A stretch of DNA of 22,270 nt from JADJPL01 sp964607915 (GTDB lineage: Bacteria; Bacteroidota; Bacteroidia; Chitinophagales; Saprospiraceae): assembly GCA_964607915.1 (NCBI GenBank), contig CAZSMU010000053.1, positions 1 through 22,270 on the forward strand. Reading direction: 5' to 3'. The notes below the pieces were generated by a model that saw only the letters and a list, made by a program, of their open reading frames with translations, ran no database searches and was not told where the DNA came from. Shown here in pieces: positions 13,057-21,236 of the stretch. Each line of letters begins with the position of its first letter. Within the stretch, counting starts at the first letter, position 1. Both the position numbers and the translations under genes were made by a program.

Positions 13057-15678
13057 CTACTGCGTCTTGATGTAAATCTCTACGCGCCGTGCGTGAGGGG
13101 GGCGCACGGGGATGAGGGATTCCTTCAGGGGCTTTTTATCGGCGAAGCCCTGGGTCCAGATGCGGTCCCAGCGCATCCCTCGGGTGATGAGGTAGGCTTT
13201 TACGGCTTCCGCACGCGCCAGGGAGAGTGCGTCTTTATTTTTACCGTTCTCCTGCAGTCCGCAGTGGCCGGCGACGAGTACGGTCTGCCGGTAGAATTTG
13301 AAGTAGCGCGCCAGCCAGTTGAGCTCTCGTTTTGCCGAGGGGGTGAGTTCGGCGCTGCCCGGTTCGAACTGCAGGTGTTCGGAGGGGATGGGGAGTTCCT
13401 TACTAATCAGCTCGGAAATTTTAACCACATAGGGCATTTTTTCGATGGTCTGCACGTCGCTGGCGGTTTTGAGGCAAAGCGGCACAAAGGTGGAGTAGTA
13501 AGCAGGGTCATCGGCGAAGTAGTAGATGCTGTCCTGCCCCTCGTCTACGACCGGGAGGGTGAAATTCCCGTTGAAGAGCACTTTTCCCTCGTCCACGTCC
13601 ACGGTATCCGTTGAAAGGTCTGAAATGGCCCGCATGAACAGTTTGGGGGTGTAGAGGGACATGGTGCCGAGCAGGAGCACGACGCGGGGGAGCTGGGCGT
13701 ATTTGGGTAGGGTCATCTTGAACAGATCGCCTTTGGAATCGTGTTCTTCGGTTTTGGTGGAGTAGTACAAATGCCTGCCGTGGGCGGGGGCGGAGAACAA
13801 ATAATCCCCGTCATTCAGGTAGCCGTTGATTTCTTTGCCGACATTTTCCGGCTGGCTCCAGTTCACCCAAGTATCGTCGAGGCGCTGGGATTTGTAGATA
13901 TCGGTTCCTGCAAAGCTGTGGAGGCCGTTGGAGCTGAACAGCAGAGTCTTGTTGTCGGTGTGGATGAAGGGAGAGCGTTCTTTGAAGAAGGTGTTGACCG
14001 ACATTTTCATGGCTACCCGCCACTTCTGCGCCACCTCGTCGAAGGTGGTGACATAGAGGTCTATGTCGGAGTCGTTGTCTATGGGCACGAGGTCGTCGGA
14101 GGATTCGAATACCAGTGCTTTGCCATTGGGAGACAGGCAGGCTTTGCCCACCCATTTGAATACGGAGAGCACTTTGAACAGCGAATCGGGCTTGGGTACC
14201 CCGGCGACGGCAAGGCCGCCATCCTGCGCGTAGGTCCATTGCCTGCTGTAGATGTCCAGGCTGTAGAGGGCGTTGCTGCCGGGCTGGTTCATCGTCGTGT
14301 CGGGCACGGGTTTGGTCCAGGCCGAATCCACGAAGAAGGAGGTCAGGATGTCGCCGTCTTTGGCGAAGAACTCACTTTCCCACTCGCGGCTGAAGTGCAG
14401 TCTGATTTCGTCGGGCGATATGAGGGGGGAGAATTCATCGCCCACGGTATTCGGCAGTCCGACGCCGGAGATGCTGAAGGGCTGGTCGGGGGAATCCAGG
14501 ACTTTTGCGATGCTGTCGAACCACTTGGGGGCTTTGTTTTTGTACTGGTATATGGACATGCAGCCCGGCTGCAGGTGCATGTTCTCAAAGAAGGGTTTGG
14601 CGTAGCGCACCAGTTCGAGGCTTTCCTGCCAGGCTGCGTGGGTCTTGAGGGCTTCGAGCCCTTTGAGCAGGCACATATAGGCGCGGTTGGAAGGAGCGTT
14701 TTCCTGAATGAAGTACTTGATGGTGGCGACGATGTTGTCCGGGGAAGTCCCCTCCGGAAAGCCGTAGAACAATAACCTGGATCCTGCGTACAGCATGGCG
14801 GCGGCAGACGTATCGGAACTATCGGCCTGGTAGCTGTTGAGCAGCCCCTGGTTCTGGGGCCATGCCAGTGCGCTGACTGCTACGAGATCCATGTTGGAGT
14901 TGGGGTTTCTGTCGAGGAGTTCGGCTATGGGTTTTAGCTGGCGCTGTTCCACCGCGTCGAGGAATTCGGGCGTCAGGCAGTCGTTGGATGCCCAGTTCAT
15001 GGGGATTTCGGTGGTGAACCGTCGAAAATCGTGCAGCGGGTACTGTCGTATAAAAGCGTCCAGGATGCGGGTGCTGAAGCGTATGGCGGCGGGATCGAGA
15101 TGGAGCCTTTTCAGCGCTTTATCGTGGTTTTGGACGATGGACAGCAGGGTGGGGTAGTCGTCGGAGTAAAAGTTGTGCAGTACGACCTGGTCTTCCATTC
15201 GCTGGTACGAGGTGGAATCGGGGCCGGTAAAAGGGCCCATCCACGCCACACAGGAGTCGAGGTCGGCCATGGAGCGCCGGGTCAATATCACTTTGAATGC
15301 TTTGTCGATCAGGTTTCTGCGGGCGTTGTTGTAGTCGCTTTTCTTTATCCGCACCCCCTTGAGCTCTGCATACCGGTCCCGGTTCTTTTTGGGGAGCATG
15401 TCGTACGAGCTGCTCAGGGCACTGATGCGGCGGTAGGCCTGCGCGATTGGGTACAGGCTGTCTTTGGAAAGGGTTCTCTCCTGGATGCGGTAGAGTCCGA
15501 GGCCGGCGATAGGGGCTTCGAGCGGTTTCTGGGCGGCTTTGAGGAAGAGTGCTTCGGCTTTTTCGTATCGTTTTTTCTTCAAGTGCTTGAACCCCGGTTT
15601 GACCTGGGCGTGTGCGGGAAATAACGTGAGCAGGACTAGAAAAGAGAGGGAAAAGAATAAAATTTGTTTTCGTTTCAT
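13057..15678 (-). CDS. PorE-like TPR / PD40 / OmpA-family envelope protein
   Basis: 873-aa exported protein starting at ATG 15678, which gives a signal peptide (MKRKQILFFSLSFLVLL ... AHAQ, 1-24); the frame runs 15 codons further but without signal character. The N-terminus has a TPR-like start (KHLKKKRYEKAEALFLKAA, about 31-49) and a long helical region. Residues about 405-650 hold PD40/WD40-type propeller repeats (FSPLISPDEIRLHFS, LSPNGKALVFESSDD, FSSNGLHSFAGTDIY). A short beta domain (about 675-750) precedes an OmpA C-terminal peptidoglycan-binding domain (769-873: LQFEPGSAELTPSAKRELNW, LARAEAVKAYL, ARRVEIYI). This order is that of PorE, a peptidoglycan-anchored part of the type IX machinery, but many Bacteroidota carry several such paralogues. 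No por genes lie beside it, so a T9SS role is uncertain. Confidence 0.9.
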   Translation of the reverse strand: MKRKQILFFSLSFLVLLTLFPAHAQVKPGFKHLKKKRYEKAEALFLKAAQKPLEAPIAGLGLYRIQERTLSKDSLYPIAQAYRRISALSSSYDMLPKKNRDRYAELKGVRIKKSDYNNARRNLIDKAFKVILTRRSMADLDSCVAWMGPFTGPDSTSYQRMEDQVVLHNFYSDDYPTLLSIVQNHDKALKRLHLDPAAIRFSTRILDAFIRQYPLHDFRRFTTEIPMNWASNDCLTPEFLDAVEQRQLKPIAELLDRNPNSNMDLVAVSALAWPQNQGLLNSYQADSSDTSAAAMLYAGSRLLFYGFPEGTSPDNIVATIKYFIQENAPSNRAYMCLLKGLEALKTHAAWQESLELVRYAKPFFENMHLQPGCMSIYQYKNKAPKWFDSIAKVLDSPDQPFSISGVGLPNTVGDEFSPLISPDEIRLHFSREWESEFFAKDGDILTSFFVDSAWTKPVPDTTMNQPGSNALYSLDIYSRQWTYAQDGGLAVAGVPKPDSLFKVLSVFKWVGKACLSPNGKALVFESSDDLVPIDNDSDIDLYVTTFDEVAQKWRVAMKMSVNTFFKERSPFIHTDNKTLLFSSNGLHSFAGTDIYKSQRLDDTWVNWSQPENVGKEINGYLNDGDYLFSAPAHGRHLYYSTKTEEHDSKGDLFKMTLPKYAQLPRVVLLLGTMSLYTPKLFMRAISDLSTDTVDVDEGKVLFNGNFTLPVVDEGQDSIYYFADDPAYYSTFVPLCLKTASDVQTIEKMPYVVKISELISKELPIPSEHLQFEPGSAELTPSAKRELNWLARYFKFYRQTVLVAGHCGLQENGKNKDALSLARAEAVKAYLITRGMRWDRIWTQGFADKKPLKESLIPVRPPHARRVEIYIKTQ

Positions 15679-15984
15679 GATAACTATATGGTTTGGAAAT
15701 ACAAAAGCGCTGGGTACGGCCACGGCAAAGCCAAGGGACGTGCGGACACATTCCCGACTGTATCAAATCGTGTTCGACTTGTTACCTAGGAATCCCGAGG
15801 GCTTAAAAAGAGACTTTTTCCCTGTATCGGACTCTTGCAACAAGTCTATAGTTTTCGGAAAGCAGGGTGAATAAAGCAGCGGTTTTCAGGAAAATTTTTG
15901 AAATTGCTGTGCTAATACGCTTTCGACACGTATTTTAGTATGGAACAGGCAGGGTATGGAAATATTTTTTAAAAAATCAATGAC
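15679..15984. other. Divergent intergenic region (306 bp), weak promoter only
   Basis: This region separates the OmpA-family gene (-) from the VIT transporter (+). For the minus gene, TTTG (15726-15729) and CGCTTTTG (15702-15709) lie 16 nt apart; the latter lacks the TA of the -7 consensus, so this is a weak call. No exact TAnnTTTG faces the plus gene. A short AAAAAG-AGA-CTTTTT dyad near 15806-15820 is the only other structure. No credible small gene was seen. Confidence 0.5.
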
Positions 15985-16698
15985 ATGGAACGCGCAGAAC
16001 GAAACCTCGACAATTACCTGGAGGTGCACTACATACACCGGAGCAACTGGCTGCGGGCAGCAGTACTGGGGGCAAACGACGGGATCATCTCTATTTCTAG
16101 CCTTGCCATAGGTATTGCTGCGGCAAGCACTTCGCGGGAGCCCATCCTGCTGGCTACGGTCGCCGGTCTGGTCGCCGGCGCGCTGTCCATGGCGGCGGGG
16201 GAATATGTATCGGTCAGTTCGCAGACAGACATTGAAAAGGCCGATATCGCGCGGGAAAAGCAGGAACTGGAAGAAATGCCGGAAGCGGAGCTGCAAATAT
16301 TAGCCGGAATCTATGAAAAGAGAGGGCTTACCAAGGAGACGGCCCTGCAGGTCGCCCGGGAATTGACGGAGGTGGATGCCCTGGGGGCGCATATCCGGGA
16401 CGAACTGGGCATCAACGACGTCAGCCAGGCCAAGCCGATCCAGGCGGCGTTCGCTTCGGGGGCGGCTTTCACGACCGGGGGGCTGTTGCCCCTGCTCGTA
16501 GCCATCCTGGCACCGGTGAGGGGAATGGAATATACGTTGTACGGGTTCACTATACTCTCCCTCGTCGTCCTGGGCGCGGTATCTGCAAAAGCCGGGGGTT
16601 CTCCGATCGGGAAAGCGGTGCTGCGGATCGTCATCTGGGGCACGATTGCCATGGGGCTGTCTGCCCTGGTGGGGAATCTCTTTGGGGTAAAGGTGTGA
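15985..16698 (+). CDS. VIT1/CCC1 family Fe2+/Mn2+ transporter
   Basis: 237-aa inner-membrane protein of the vacuolar iron transporter family (PF01988), which moves Fe(II) or Mn(II) out of the cytoplasm by proton exchange. Five helices are visible: about 24-46 (LRAAVLGANDGIISISSLAIGIAAA, with family-conserved D32-G33), 53-75 (containing SMAAGEYVSVSSQ with E73), 150-175, 183-200 and 211-234. The charged stretch 80-145 (EKADIAREKQELEEMPEAEL ...) is the cytoplasmic metal-binding helical insert between helices 2 and 3, rich in Glu. All hallmark features are present and the length is normal. The gene stands alone, ended by a strong bidirectional hairpin. It probably gives tolerance to excess iron or manganese. 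Confidence 0.95.
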   Translation: MERAERNLDNYLEVHYIHRSNWLRAAVLGANDGIISISSLAIGIAAASTSREPILLATVAGLVAGALSMAAGEYVSVSSQTDIEKADIAREKQELEEMPEAELQILAGIYEKRGLTKETALQVARELTEVDALGAHIRDELGINDVSQAKPIQAAFASGAAFTTGGLLPLLVAILAPVRGMEYTLYGFTILSLVVLGAVSAKAGGSPIGKAVLRIVIWGTIAMGLSALVGNLFGVKV

Positions 16699-16700
16699 AA

Positions 16701-16745
16701 CAGAGAGGTTGCGAGGGGGATTGTTGCCCCCTCGCAACCTCTCTG
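16701..16745. terminator. Perfect 19-bp bidirectional terminator
   Basis: Arms 16701-16719 (CAGAGAGGTTGCGAGGGGG) and 16727-16745 pair perfectly over a 7-nt loop, filling the gap between the convergent VIT gene and the secreted-protein gene (stop 9 bp away). Confidence 0.8.
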
Positions 16746-16753
16746 ACGGAACG

Positions 16754-18025
16754 CTACTTCACGCGCAGGGTGACGGCAGCGCCTTTGTTTACGTGAGGGA
16801 GGGTCAGCACTTCGGGGGCTATTTTTTGGGCGGAGGCTCCGCTGGTATAGTAGAAATACAGTACCAGGGTAGCGGTTTCGCCGGGTCCGAATATGCGGCC
16901 GTAGAAATTAGCGGAGGCGTCATCCCCATCTACTTTGGGGGCAGGGTTTCCGAAGGCATCGCTGAGGGTGGGGTAGGGACTGAAGCCGCCATCGAGGAGG
17001 GTCCGTTTGATCTTGGCCAGGTTGGCGACTTCTATGCTGATGGCCACGCCGGTATTGCCTTTTTCCAAAAGATCTTGTTTGAGTACGCGGAAGCTCCAGG
17101 TGTTGTCAGAGGAATTGATTTTGTTTCCGAGGGGCGTGCCCAGCAGGGGAGCCAGAGCGCCCGGCGCGAAGGTCGTGGGCGGGGCGCTGAGGAGGTATTG
17201 CGTTCCTTGCCAACTGGGAGCGCTGCGGAGCGCATCTATGTTCACCAGTGCCGGGTCAATGCCGGTAAGGGCGATCTGGGGCCGGGGGGCGGTCTGGCTC
17301 TGGCCGGTGATGGTGAACACGACCCGGCTTGCTTCGTGCCGGATAGGGCCGCTGATGCGCAGGGAGGCACCGTAGCCGGTTGCCTGGGCGAGATGGGTCG
17401 GCACGATGAGAAGGAGTGCCAGGTTGAGGTTGGGCGCGAGCTGGCTTTGCACCTGGTTGGCTATCTGCTGGCAAATCTCCGGCCGCACGACCGGGCTGAA
17501 GGGTGCGCCAAGCCCCGTCAGGTCAATATTGCCGGTCACGACGGTCGAGATGCCCTCGGCCACGACGTTCCCGTTAGAGAGCCCGAGGCGGAAGCTCACG
17601 TCAATCTGCACCGTAGTCGCCGTGACGTTGGGCCAGATGCCGCTCGTGCGCACCAGCAGGTTGCTGCTTGCCGGCCGCATTCGGAGCGAGAACCGGAAGA
17701 GGCCGTCGCGGTAGGAAAAAGTCGGTGCACCTGCGTTCTCGATAGGCTGGAGCGTGCAGGTCATGGGCCCGGCCTCAAAGGGAGGCACCGACAAGGGACG
17801 GGAAATCCAGCTCCGGTTGGGCAGTTGTACGCTGATAAAGCCACTGGTGCTGCTGAGCTGGACCCGTGCTGAGTTGAGGGTCGGTCCGAGCAGCCGCTGT
17901 AGCTCGTCGCTGGTCATGGCGAACTCTCCTTCCGCACGGGCTGAAAATACCGTCGCTACCATAAGCAGAGCAAATAAAATTCGGTTCAGTCGGAATGGGC
18001 TACCGAAAGGTGTCATGTTTTTCAT
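16754..18025 (-). CDS. Secreted protein of unknown family
   Basis: 423-aa exported protein with a signal peptide (about residues 1-31, NRILFALLMVATVFSARA). ATG 18025 is chosen; three codons later another Met is possible. I do not recognise the family. The mature part is mostly alternating beta strands with low charge and many Ser, Pro and Asn. The middle has TTVQIDVSFRLGLSNGNVVAEG, then an amphipathic stretch (ICQQIANQVQSQLAPNLNLALLLIVP), and the end has a strand-rich domain ending VNKGAAVTLRVK. The amphipathic segment after a beta sheet is loosely reminiscent of lipid-binding BPI-like folds, but this is only an impression. A single cysteine pair (MTCTLQ; EICQQ) might form a disulphide. It is monocistronic, with a long leader carrying a terminator-like hairpin. 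Confidence 0.85.
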   Translation of the reverse strand: MKNMTPFGSPFRLNRILFALLMVATVFSARAEGEFAMTSDELQRLLGPTLNSARVQLSSTSGFISVQLPNRSWISRPLSVPPFEAGPMTCTLQPIENAGAPTFSYRDGLFRFSLRMRPASSNLLVRTSGIWPNVTATTVQIDVSFRLGLSNGNVVAEGISTVVTGNIDLTGLGAPFSPVVRPEICQQIANQVQSQLAPNLNLALLLIVPTHLAQATGYGASLRISGPIRHEASRVVFTITGQSQTAPRPQIALTGIDPALVNIDALRSAPSWQGTQYLLSAPPTTFAPGALAPLLGTPLGNKINSSDNTWSFRVLKQDLLEKGNTGVAISIEVANLAKIKRTLLDGGFSPYPTLSDAFGNPAPKVDGDDASANFYGRIFGPGETATLVLYFYYTSGASAQKIAPEVLTLPHVNKGAAVTLRVK

Positions 18026-18072
18026 ACTCTTCTGTTTTAATCGATGATAAGCCTTGTTGCGATGGGAATCAG

Positions 18073-18115
18073 CGAGAGGGAAAAAAGCCGAAAACGGCTT
18101 TTTTTCCTTCCCTCG
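18073..18115. promoter_or_regulatory. Terminator-like hairpin in the leader of the secreted protein gene
   Basis: AAAAAAGCCG (18081-18090) and CGGCTTTTTT (18095-18104) pair over an AAAA loop, with an outer stem CGAG/CTCG (18073-18076, 18112-18115). A-runs on one side and T-runs on the other make it terminator-like on both strands. On the minus strand it lies between the promoter box at 18137-18144 and the start codon at 18025, the position of an attenuator. No plus-strand gene needs a terminator here. Confidence 0.6.
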
Positions 18116-18136
18116 ACAAATCCTTAAAATGCAGAA

Positions 18137-18144
18137 CAAAATTA
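18137..18144 (-). promoter_or_regulatory. Candidate -7 box for the secreted protein gene
   Basis: On the minus strand this reads TAATTTTG, an exact TAnnTTTG match, with TTTAC 16 nt upstream as a weak -33. It predicts a leader of about 105 nt that includes the hairpin at 18073-18115. Confidence 0.45.
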
Positions 18145-18348
18145 CAACTTCCGGATTAGTGTAAAATTTTATTTTGTTAAATAAAAATTAAATTTAGATT
18201 AATCTGTTAAAATAGGCTAAACAGAAATATTGGTATTTTGAAAGAGTGTTAAAATATGTTAGGGTACGTCGGGCACATGGCGAAAGTCCGGCGTATTTTT
18301 AGTGCCGCCCTGGGGCTCGGAGAGGGGAAAAACGATCCCCCTGAAATT

Positions 18349-18403
18349 ACTTTGAAAAAATCGTACCTTGGCCACAGCTACACCCGCCCACACCTAAAAC
18401 AGC
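18349..18403 (+). repeat. First copy of a 55-bp sequence flanking the N gap
   Basis: The 55 bases before the gap (ACTTTGAAAAAATCGTACCT ... AAAACAGC) are identical to 18504-18558 after it. This is the signature of two contig ends sharing one assembly k-mer. Confidence 0.9.
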
Positions 18404-18503
18404 NNNNNNNNNNNNNNNNNNNNNNNNNNNNNNNNNNNNNNNNNNNNNNNNNNNNNNNNNNNNNNNNNNNNNNNNNNNNNNNNNNNNNNNNNNNNNNNNN
18501 NNN
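18404..18503. other. Scaffold gap of 100 N
   Basis: Exactly 100 N, a conventional filler for an unknown gap length, flanked by the same 55 bp on both sides. Most likely the contigs abut and the N block plus one 55-bp copy should be removed. Confidence 0.95.
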
Positions 18504-18558
18504 ACTTTGAAAAAATCGTACCTTGGCCACAGCTACACCCGCCCACACCTAAAACAGC
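18504..18558 (+). repeat. Second copy of the 55-bp sequence, upstream of the TonB receptor gene
   Basis: Identical to 18349-18403. It contains TACCTTGG (18519-18526), one base off the TAnnTTTG -7 consensus, 37 bp before the receptor ATG, and so probably carries that gene's promoter. Confidence 0.85.
18519..18526 (+). promoter_or_regulatory. Weak candidate -7 box for the TonB receptor gene
   Basis: TACCTTGG differs from TAnnTTTG at one base. No -33 TTTG is at the right distance; the TTTG at 18506-18509 is too close. Confidence 0.3.
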
Positions 18559-18563
18559 ACGCC

Positions 18564-20933
18564 ATGCAAAAGTACCTGCTCTTTGCTTTTTCCCTGTTGC
18601 TTACCACGGCGCTCGTTGCCCAAACGCCCACCCAGACCATCCGCGGGCGGGTATCCGACAAAATAACCCGACAGCCTATTCCGGGGGCTGCAATTATTAT
18701 TCCCGGCAGCTCCCCGCTCCTCGGTACGGTGAGCGATGAAAAAGGCCTTTTCCGGCTCGAAAAGGTGGCCTTGGGCCGGGTAGCGATAGAATGTAGTTTT
18801 GTAGGCTATGAAACATGGGTCAGTCAGGAACTCATCCTCGGCTCGGCCAAAGAGCTCGTTCTGGAGATTGAACTGGAAGAGGGCCTGATGCTGGAGGGGG
18901 TAGAGGTGCGCGCCGGAGCGGCCGACCTCAGCGCCCCCATCAACGAATCGGCCCTCGTCAGTGCGCGGTCCTTCTCGGTGGAGGAAACGGAGCGCATCCC
19001 CGCCAGTGTGAACGACCCCGGTCGCATGGCGCTGGCCTTCCCGGGCGTGCAGAAAGGCGGCAACGATACCGAAAACGACATCATCATCCGGGGGAACTCC
19101 TCCTTTGGCGTATTGTGGCGCTTGGAAGGGCTGGACATCCCCAACCCCAACCACTTTGCACGGCCGGGTACGTCGGGGGGCGGGATTACCGTGTTCAGCG
19201 CCAGCCTGTTGGCCCGCTCCGATTTTTCGACGGGCGGCATGTCTGCCGAATACGGCAATGCCCTGAGCGGTGCGTTCGACGTGCGCTTCCGGGCAGGCAA
19301 CGAGGAGCAGCGGGAATACCGCATCCGCACCAGCCTGTTGGGGCTCGACTTCGCCACCGAAGGGCCGCTCCAAAAGAGCAGGTCTTCCTACCTGTTCAAC
19401 TACCGCTACTCTACACTGGGGCTCCTCAACAAAATGGGCTTCCACCTCGTCGGGGAGCGCGTTTCCAATGACTTCCAGGATTTTTCCTTCAACCTGACCT
19501 TCGACGGCAAAGACGAGCGCAGCAAATTCACCGTTTTTGGTGTCGGAGGCCTCAGCCTCGAACACTATATGCCGGTGGAGGTACCCGAAGAGCGCGACCC
19601 CGGCAGGGCCAACCACTGGGAGGACCGCAGGCAGGGCAGCAACATGGGCGTGGTCGGCGCTACCTTCACCCGGCTCCTCCAGGGGGACGCCTACCTGAGG
19701 CTCGTCGTCGGGGCGATGGGAAGCTTCATCTTCCGCCAGTACGATACCCTGGACCTCCGGGACCGCCCCTTTCGTTACAACACCCAGGATTACTACGATA
19801 ACCGCGTCTCAGCAGCACTGACCTACTCGGCCCGCCTCGGGGAGCGGCTGCGCCTCAAGACCGGTGCCATCGCCCACCAGGTGTTCTTTGATTTTTTCAA
19901 AGAAACCAGCCCCCGGAACGCCCGTACGGATATCGGCCAGCAGCAGTCCCTGCTCTCCGTGGACGGCGGCGGCGCCACCCAGACCCTCCAAACCTACGGC
20001 CAACTGACCTGGAAGCCCGGCGAGCGCTGGACCCTCCACTCGGGCCTTCACCTCCTCCACCTCACCCTCAACGGCAGCTCGGCCCTGGACCCCCGCTTTT
20101 CGGCTTCGTATCAAATCAGCCCCGCACAGCGCTTGTCGCTGGCCCTGGGGCGCCACAGCCAGATGCTGCCCCTGGCCGCCTACTTTTTCAATACAGGGCA
20201 AAGCTATCCCAACCGCCATCTGCCTATGATCTATTCCCGGCAAGCCGTGCTCGGGTACAGCATCGTCACCCCCGCCAAACTCAAGATCACCCTCGAAGGC
20301 TACGCCCAGTGGCTGGCCAACGTGCCCGTAGAGCCCCGCGCCAACTCCACCTACTGGATGCTCAACAACCAGTCGGAGTTCCCGGAGTTTGCTGTGCGCG
20401 CAGACGGCACCGGCACCAACAAAGGCATAGACCTGACGATAGAGAAATTCTTTTCCAACCAGTTCTACTTCCTCGTCACCGGCTCCCTGCTCGATGGCCG
20501 CTTCACGGCCTACGACGGCCGCAGCTTCCACACCCGCTTCAGCAACCGCTGGGCAACCACCTACACCGTCGGCCGTGAGTTTGCGTTCCGCAAGGGCGGG
20601 GTCTTGCAGGTAGGTACCCGCATCCTGTGCAACGGAGGCTTCCGATACTCGCCCCACGACCCCGTCGCCTCCGCATTCAGCGGCAGGTATGTCGAGCTCG
20701 AAGGCGCGCAGTGGAGCGCCCAGGTGCCCGCCTACATGCGCTTCGACGGGCGTATCGCCTGGCGCAAAAACCGCCCCCGCTATACCTTCAACCTATCGCT
20801 CGACATCCAAAACCTCAGCGGGCGCGATAACATCAACAGCGTCGGCTATGACCCCCTGCGGAATGCCACCTACTTCAGCGCCTACGACGGCAGCGATTTT
20901 ATCCCCATCCTCGGGGCACAGTGGGATTTTTGA
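18564..20933 (+). CDS. TonB-dependent outer-membrane receptor
   Basis: 789-aa outer-membrane importer powered by TonB-ExbBD. ATG 18564 gives the signal peptide MQKYLLFAFSLLLTTALVAQ (1-20); the frame is open upstream through the duplicated 55 bp but that part is not coding. Residues about 25-105 are a carboxypeptidase-D-regulatory-like domain (TIRGRVSDKITRQPIPGA ... SFVGYETW), typical of Bacteroidota receptors. The plug follows (about 130-245: NDIIIRGNSSFGVLWRLEGLDIPNPNHF ... FSTGGMSAEYGNALSGAFDV). The beta barrel fills the rest and ends in Phe (LGAQWDF), as needed for barrel assembly. No SusD partner is beside it, so it is not a classic polysaccharide locus; substrate could be a metal chelate, peptide or other ligand. 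The absence of an adjacent regulator leaves control unknown. Confidence 0.95.
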   Translation: MQKYLLFAFSLLLTTALVAQTPTQTIRGRVSDKITRQPIPGAAIIIPGSSPLLGTVSDEKGLFRLEKVALGRVAIECSFVGYETWVSQELILGSAKELVLEIELEEGLMLEGVEVRAGAADLSAPINESALVSARSFSVEETERIPASVNDPGRMALAFPGVQKGGNDTENDIIIRGNSSFGVLWRLEGLDIPNPNHFARPGTSGGGITVFSASLLARSDFSTGGMSAEYGNALSGAFDVRFRAGNEEQREYRIRTSLLGLDFATEGPLQKSRSSYLFNYRYSTLGLLNKMGFHLVGERVSNDFQDFSFNLTFDGKDERSKFTVFGVGGLSLEHYMPVEVPEERDPGRANHWEDRRQGSNMGVVGATFTRLLQGDAYLRLVVGAMGSFIFRQYDTLDLRDRPFRYNTQDYYDNRVSAALTYSARLGERLRLKTGAIAHQVFFDFFKETSPRNARTDIGQQQSLLSVDGGGATQTLQTYGQLTWKPGERWTLHSGLHLLHLTLNGSSALDPRFSASYQISPAQRLSLALGRHSQMLPLAAYFFNTGQSYPNRHLPMIYSRQAVLGYSIVTPAKLKITLEGYAQWLANVPVEPRANSTYWMLNNQSEFPEFAVRADGTGTNKGIDLTIEKFFSNQFYFLVTGSLLDGRFTAYDGRSFHTRFSNRWATTYTVGREFAFRKGGVLQVGTRILCNGGFRYSPHDPVASAFSGRYVELEGAQWSAQVPAYMRFDGRIAWRKNRPRYTFNLSLDIQNLSGRDNINSVGYDPLRNATYFSAYDGSDFIPILGAQWDF

Positions 20934-20981
20934 GGGAGGGGAGGCATAAGCTGGTTGCGAGGGGAATCGTCGAGGGGTTAA

Positions 20982-21017
20982 ACAGGCCTTTTTATACCTG
21001 TGCTGTGCCCTTTTTTT
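20982..21017 (+). terminator. Weak candidate terminator of the TonB receptor gene
   Basis: ACAGG (20982-20986) pairs with CCTGT (20997-21001) over a 10-nt loop, followed nine bases later by seven T. The stem is short, so this is tentative. Confidence 0.3.
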
Positions 21018-21177
21018 AGTCATACAGCAGGGCTATACTCCCTCCAAAAGGCCTTCGTCCGAAAAGAAGGCGGTTTGAGACCCTCGGTAATCCCAACTGT
21101 AACAGGTCTATTACAAATTTCTTCCCTTGGATTTTTAGAATGTCCGTTTTTTACAATACAAGCTGTTTCGGTTTAGA

Positions 21178-21185
21178 TAGGTTTG
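21178..21185 (+). promoter_or_regulatory. Candidate -7 box for the last gene
   Basis: TAGGTTTG is an exact TAnnTTTG match 51 bp before ATG 21237. Confidence 0.45.
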
Positions 21186-21236
21186 TAGCTGCTATGAGTT
21201 ATTTCGCAGGCTAATCCGGATAAAAAAATTTACGAC

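Larger units (their letters stand above)
18026..18563. other. Divergent intergenic region (538 bp) holding hairpin, promoters and an assembly gap
   Basis: This stretch contains, in order, the leader of the minus-strand secreted protein with a terminator-like hairpin, a TAATTTTG promoter box, a very AT-rich zone (about 18137-18260), the 55-bp sequence present twice, 100 N, and the start region of the TonB receptor gene. No gene is supported: the only open frames run through the N bases. Confidence 0.7.
20934..21236. other. Intergenic region (303 bp) with repeat motif and AT-rich promoter zone
   Basis: The left part holds GGTTGCGAGGGG (20953-20964), the same 12 bases as in the terminator arm at 16707-16718, then a second CGAGGGG at 20971-20977. 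A weak hairpin (20982-21001) follows, with T7 at 21011-21017. From about 21100 the sequence becomes AT-rich and carries the promoter box of the next gene. No small gene was seen. Confidence 0.5.

Noticed and set aside
16709..17872. 387-aa plus-strand open frame starting in the terminator
   Set aside because: Begins inside the 19-bp hairpin and is antisense to the secreted protein, which has a good signal peptide.
18256..18510. Open frame running through the N gap
   Set aside because: Forty per cent of its codons are N and its ends are the duplicated 55-mer, so it is an assembly product.
18549..19616. 355-aa minus-strand open frame
   Set aside because: Antisense to the TonB receptor plug region with no family features.
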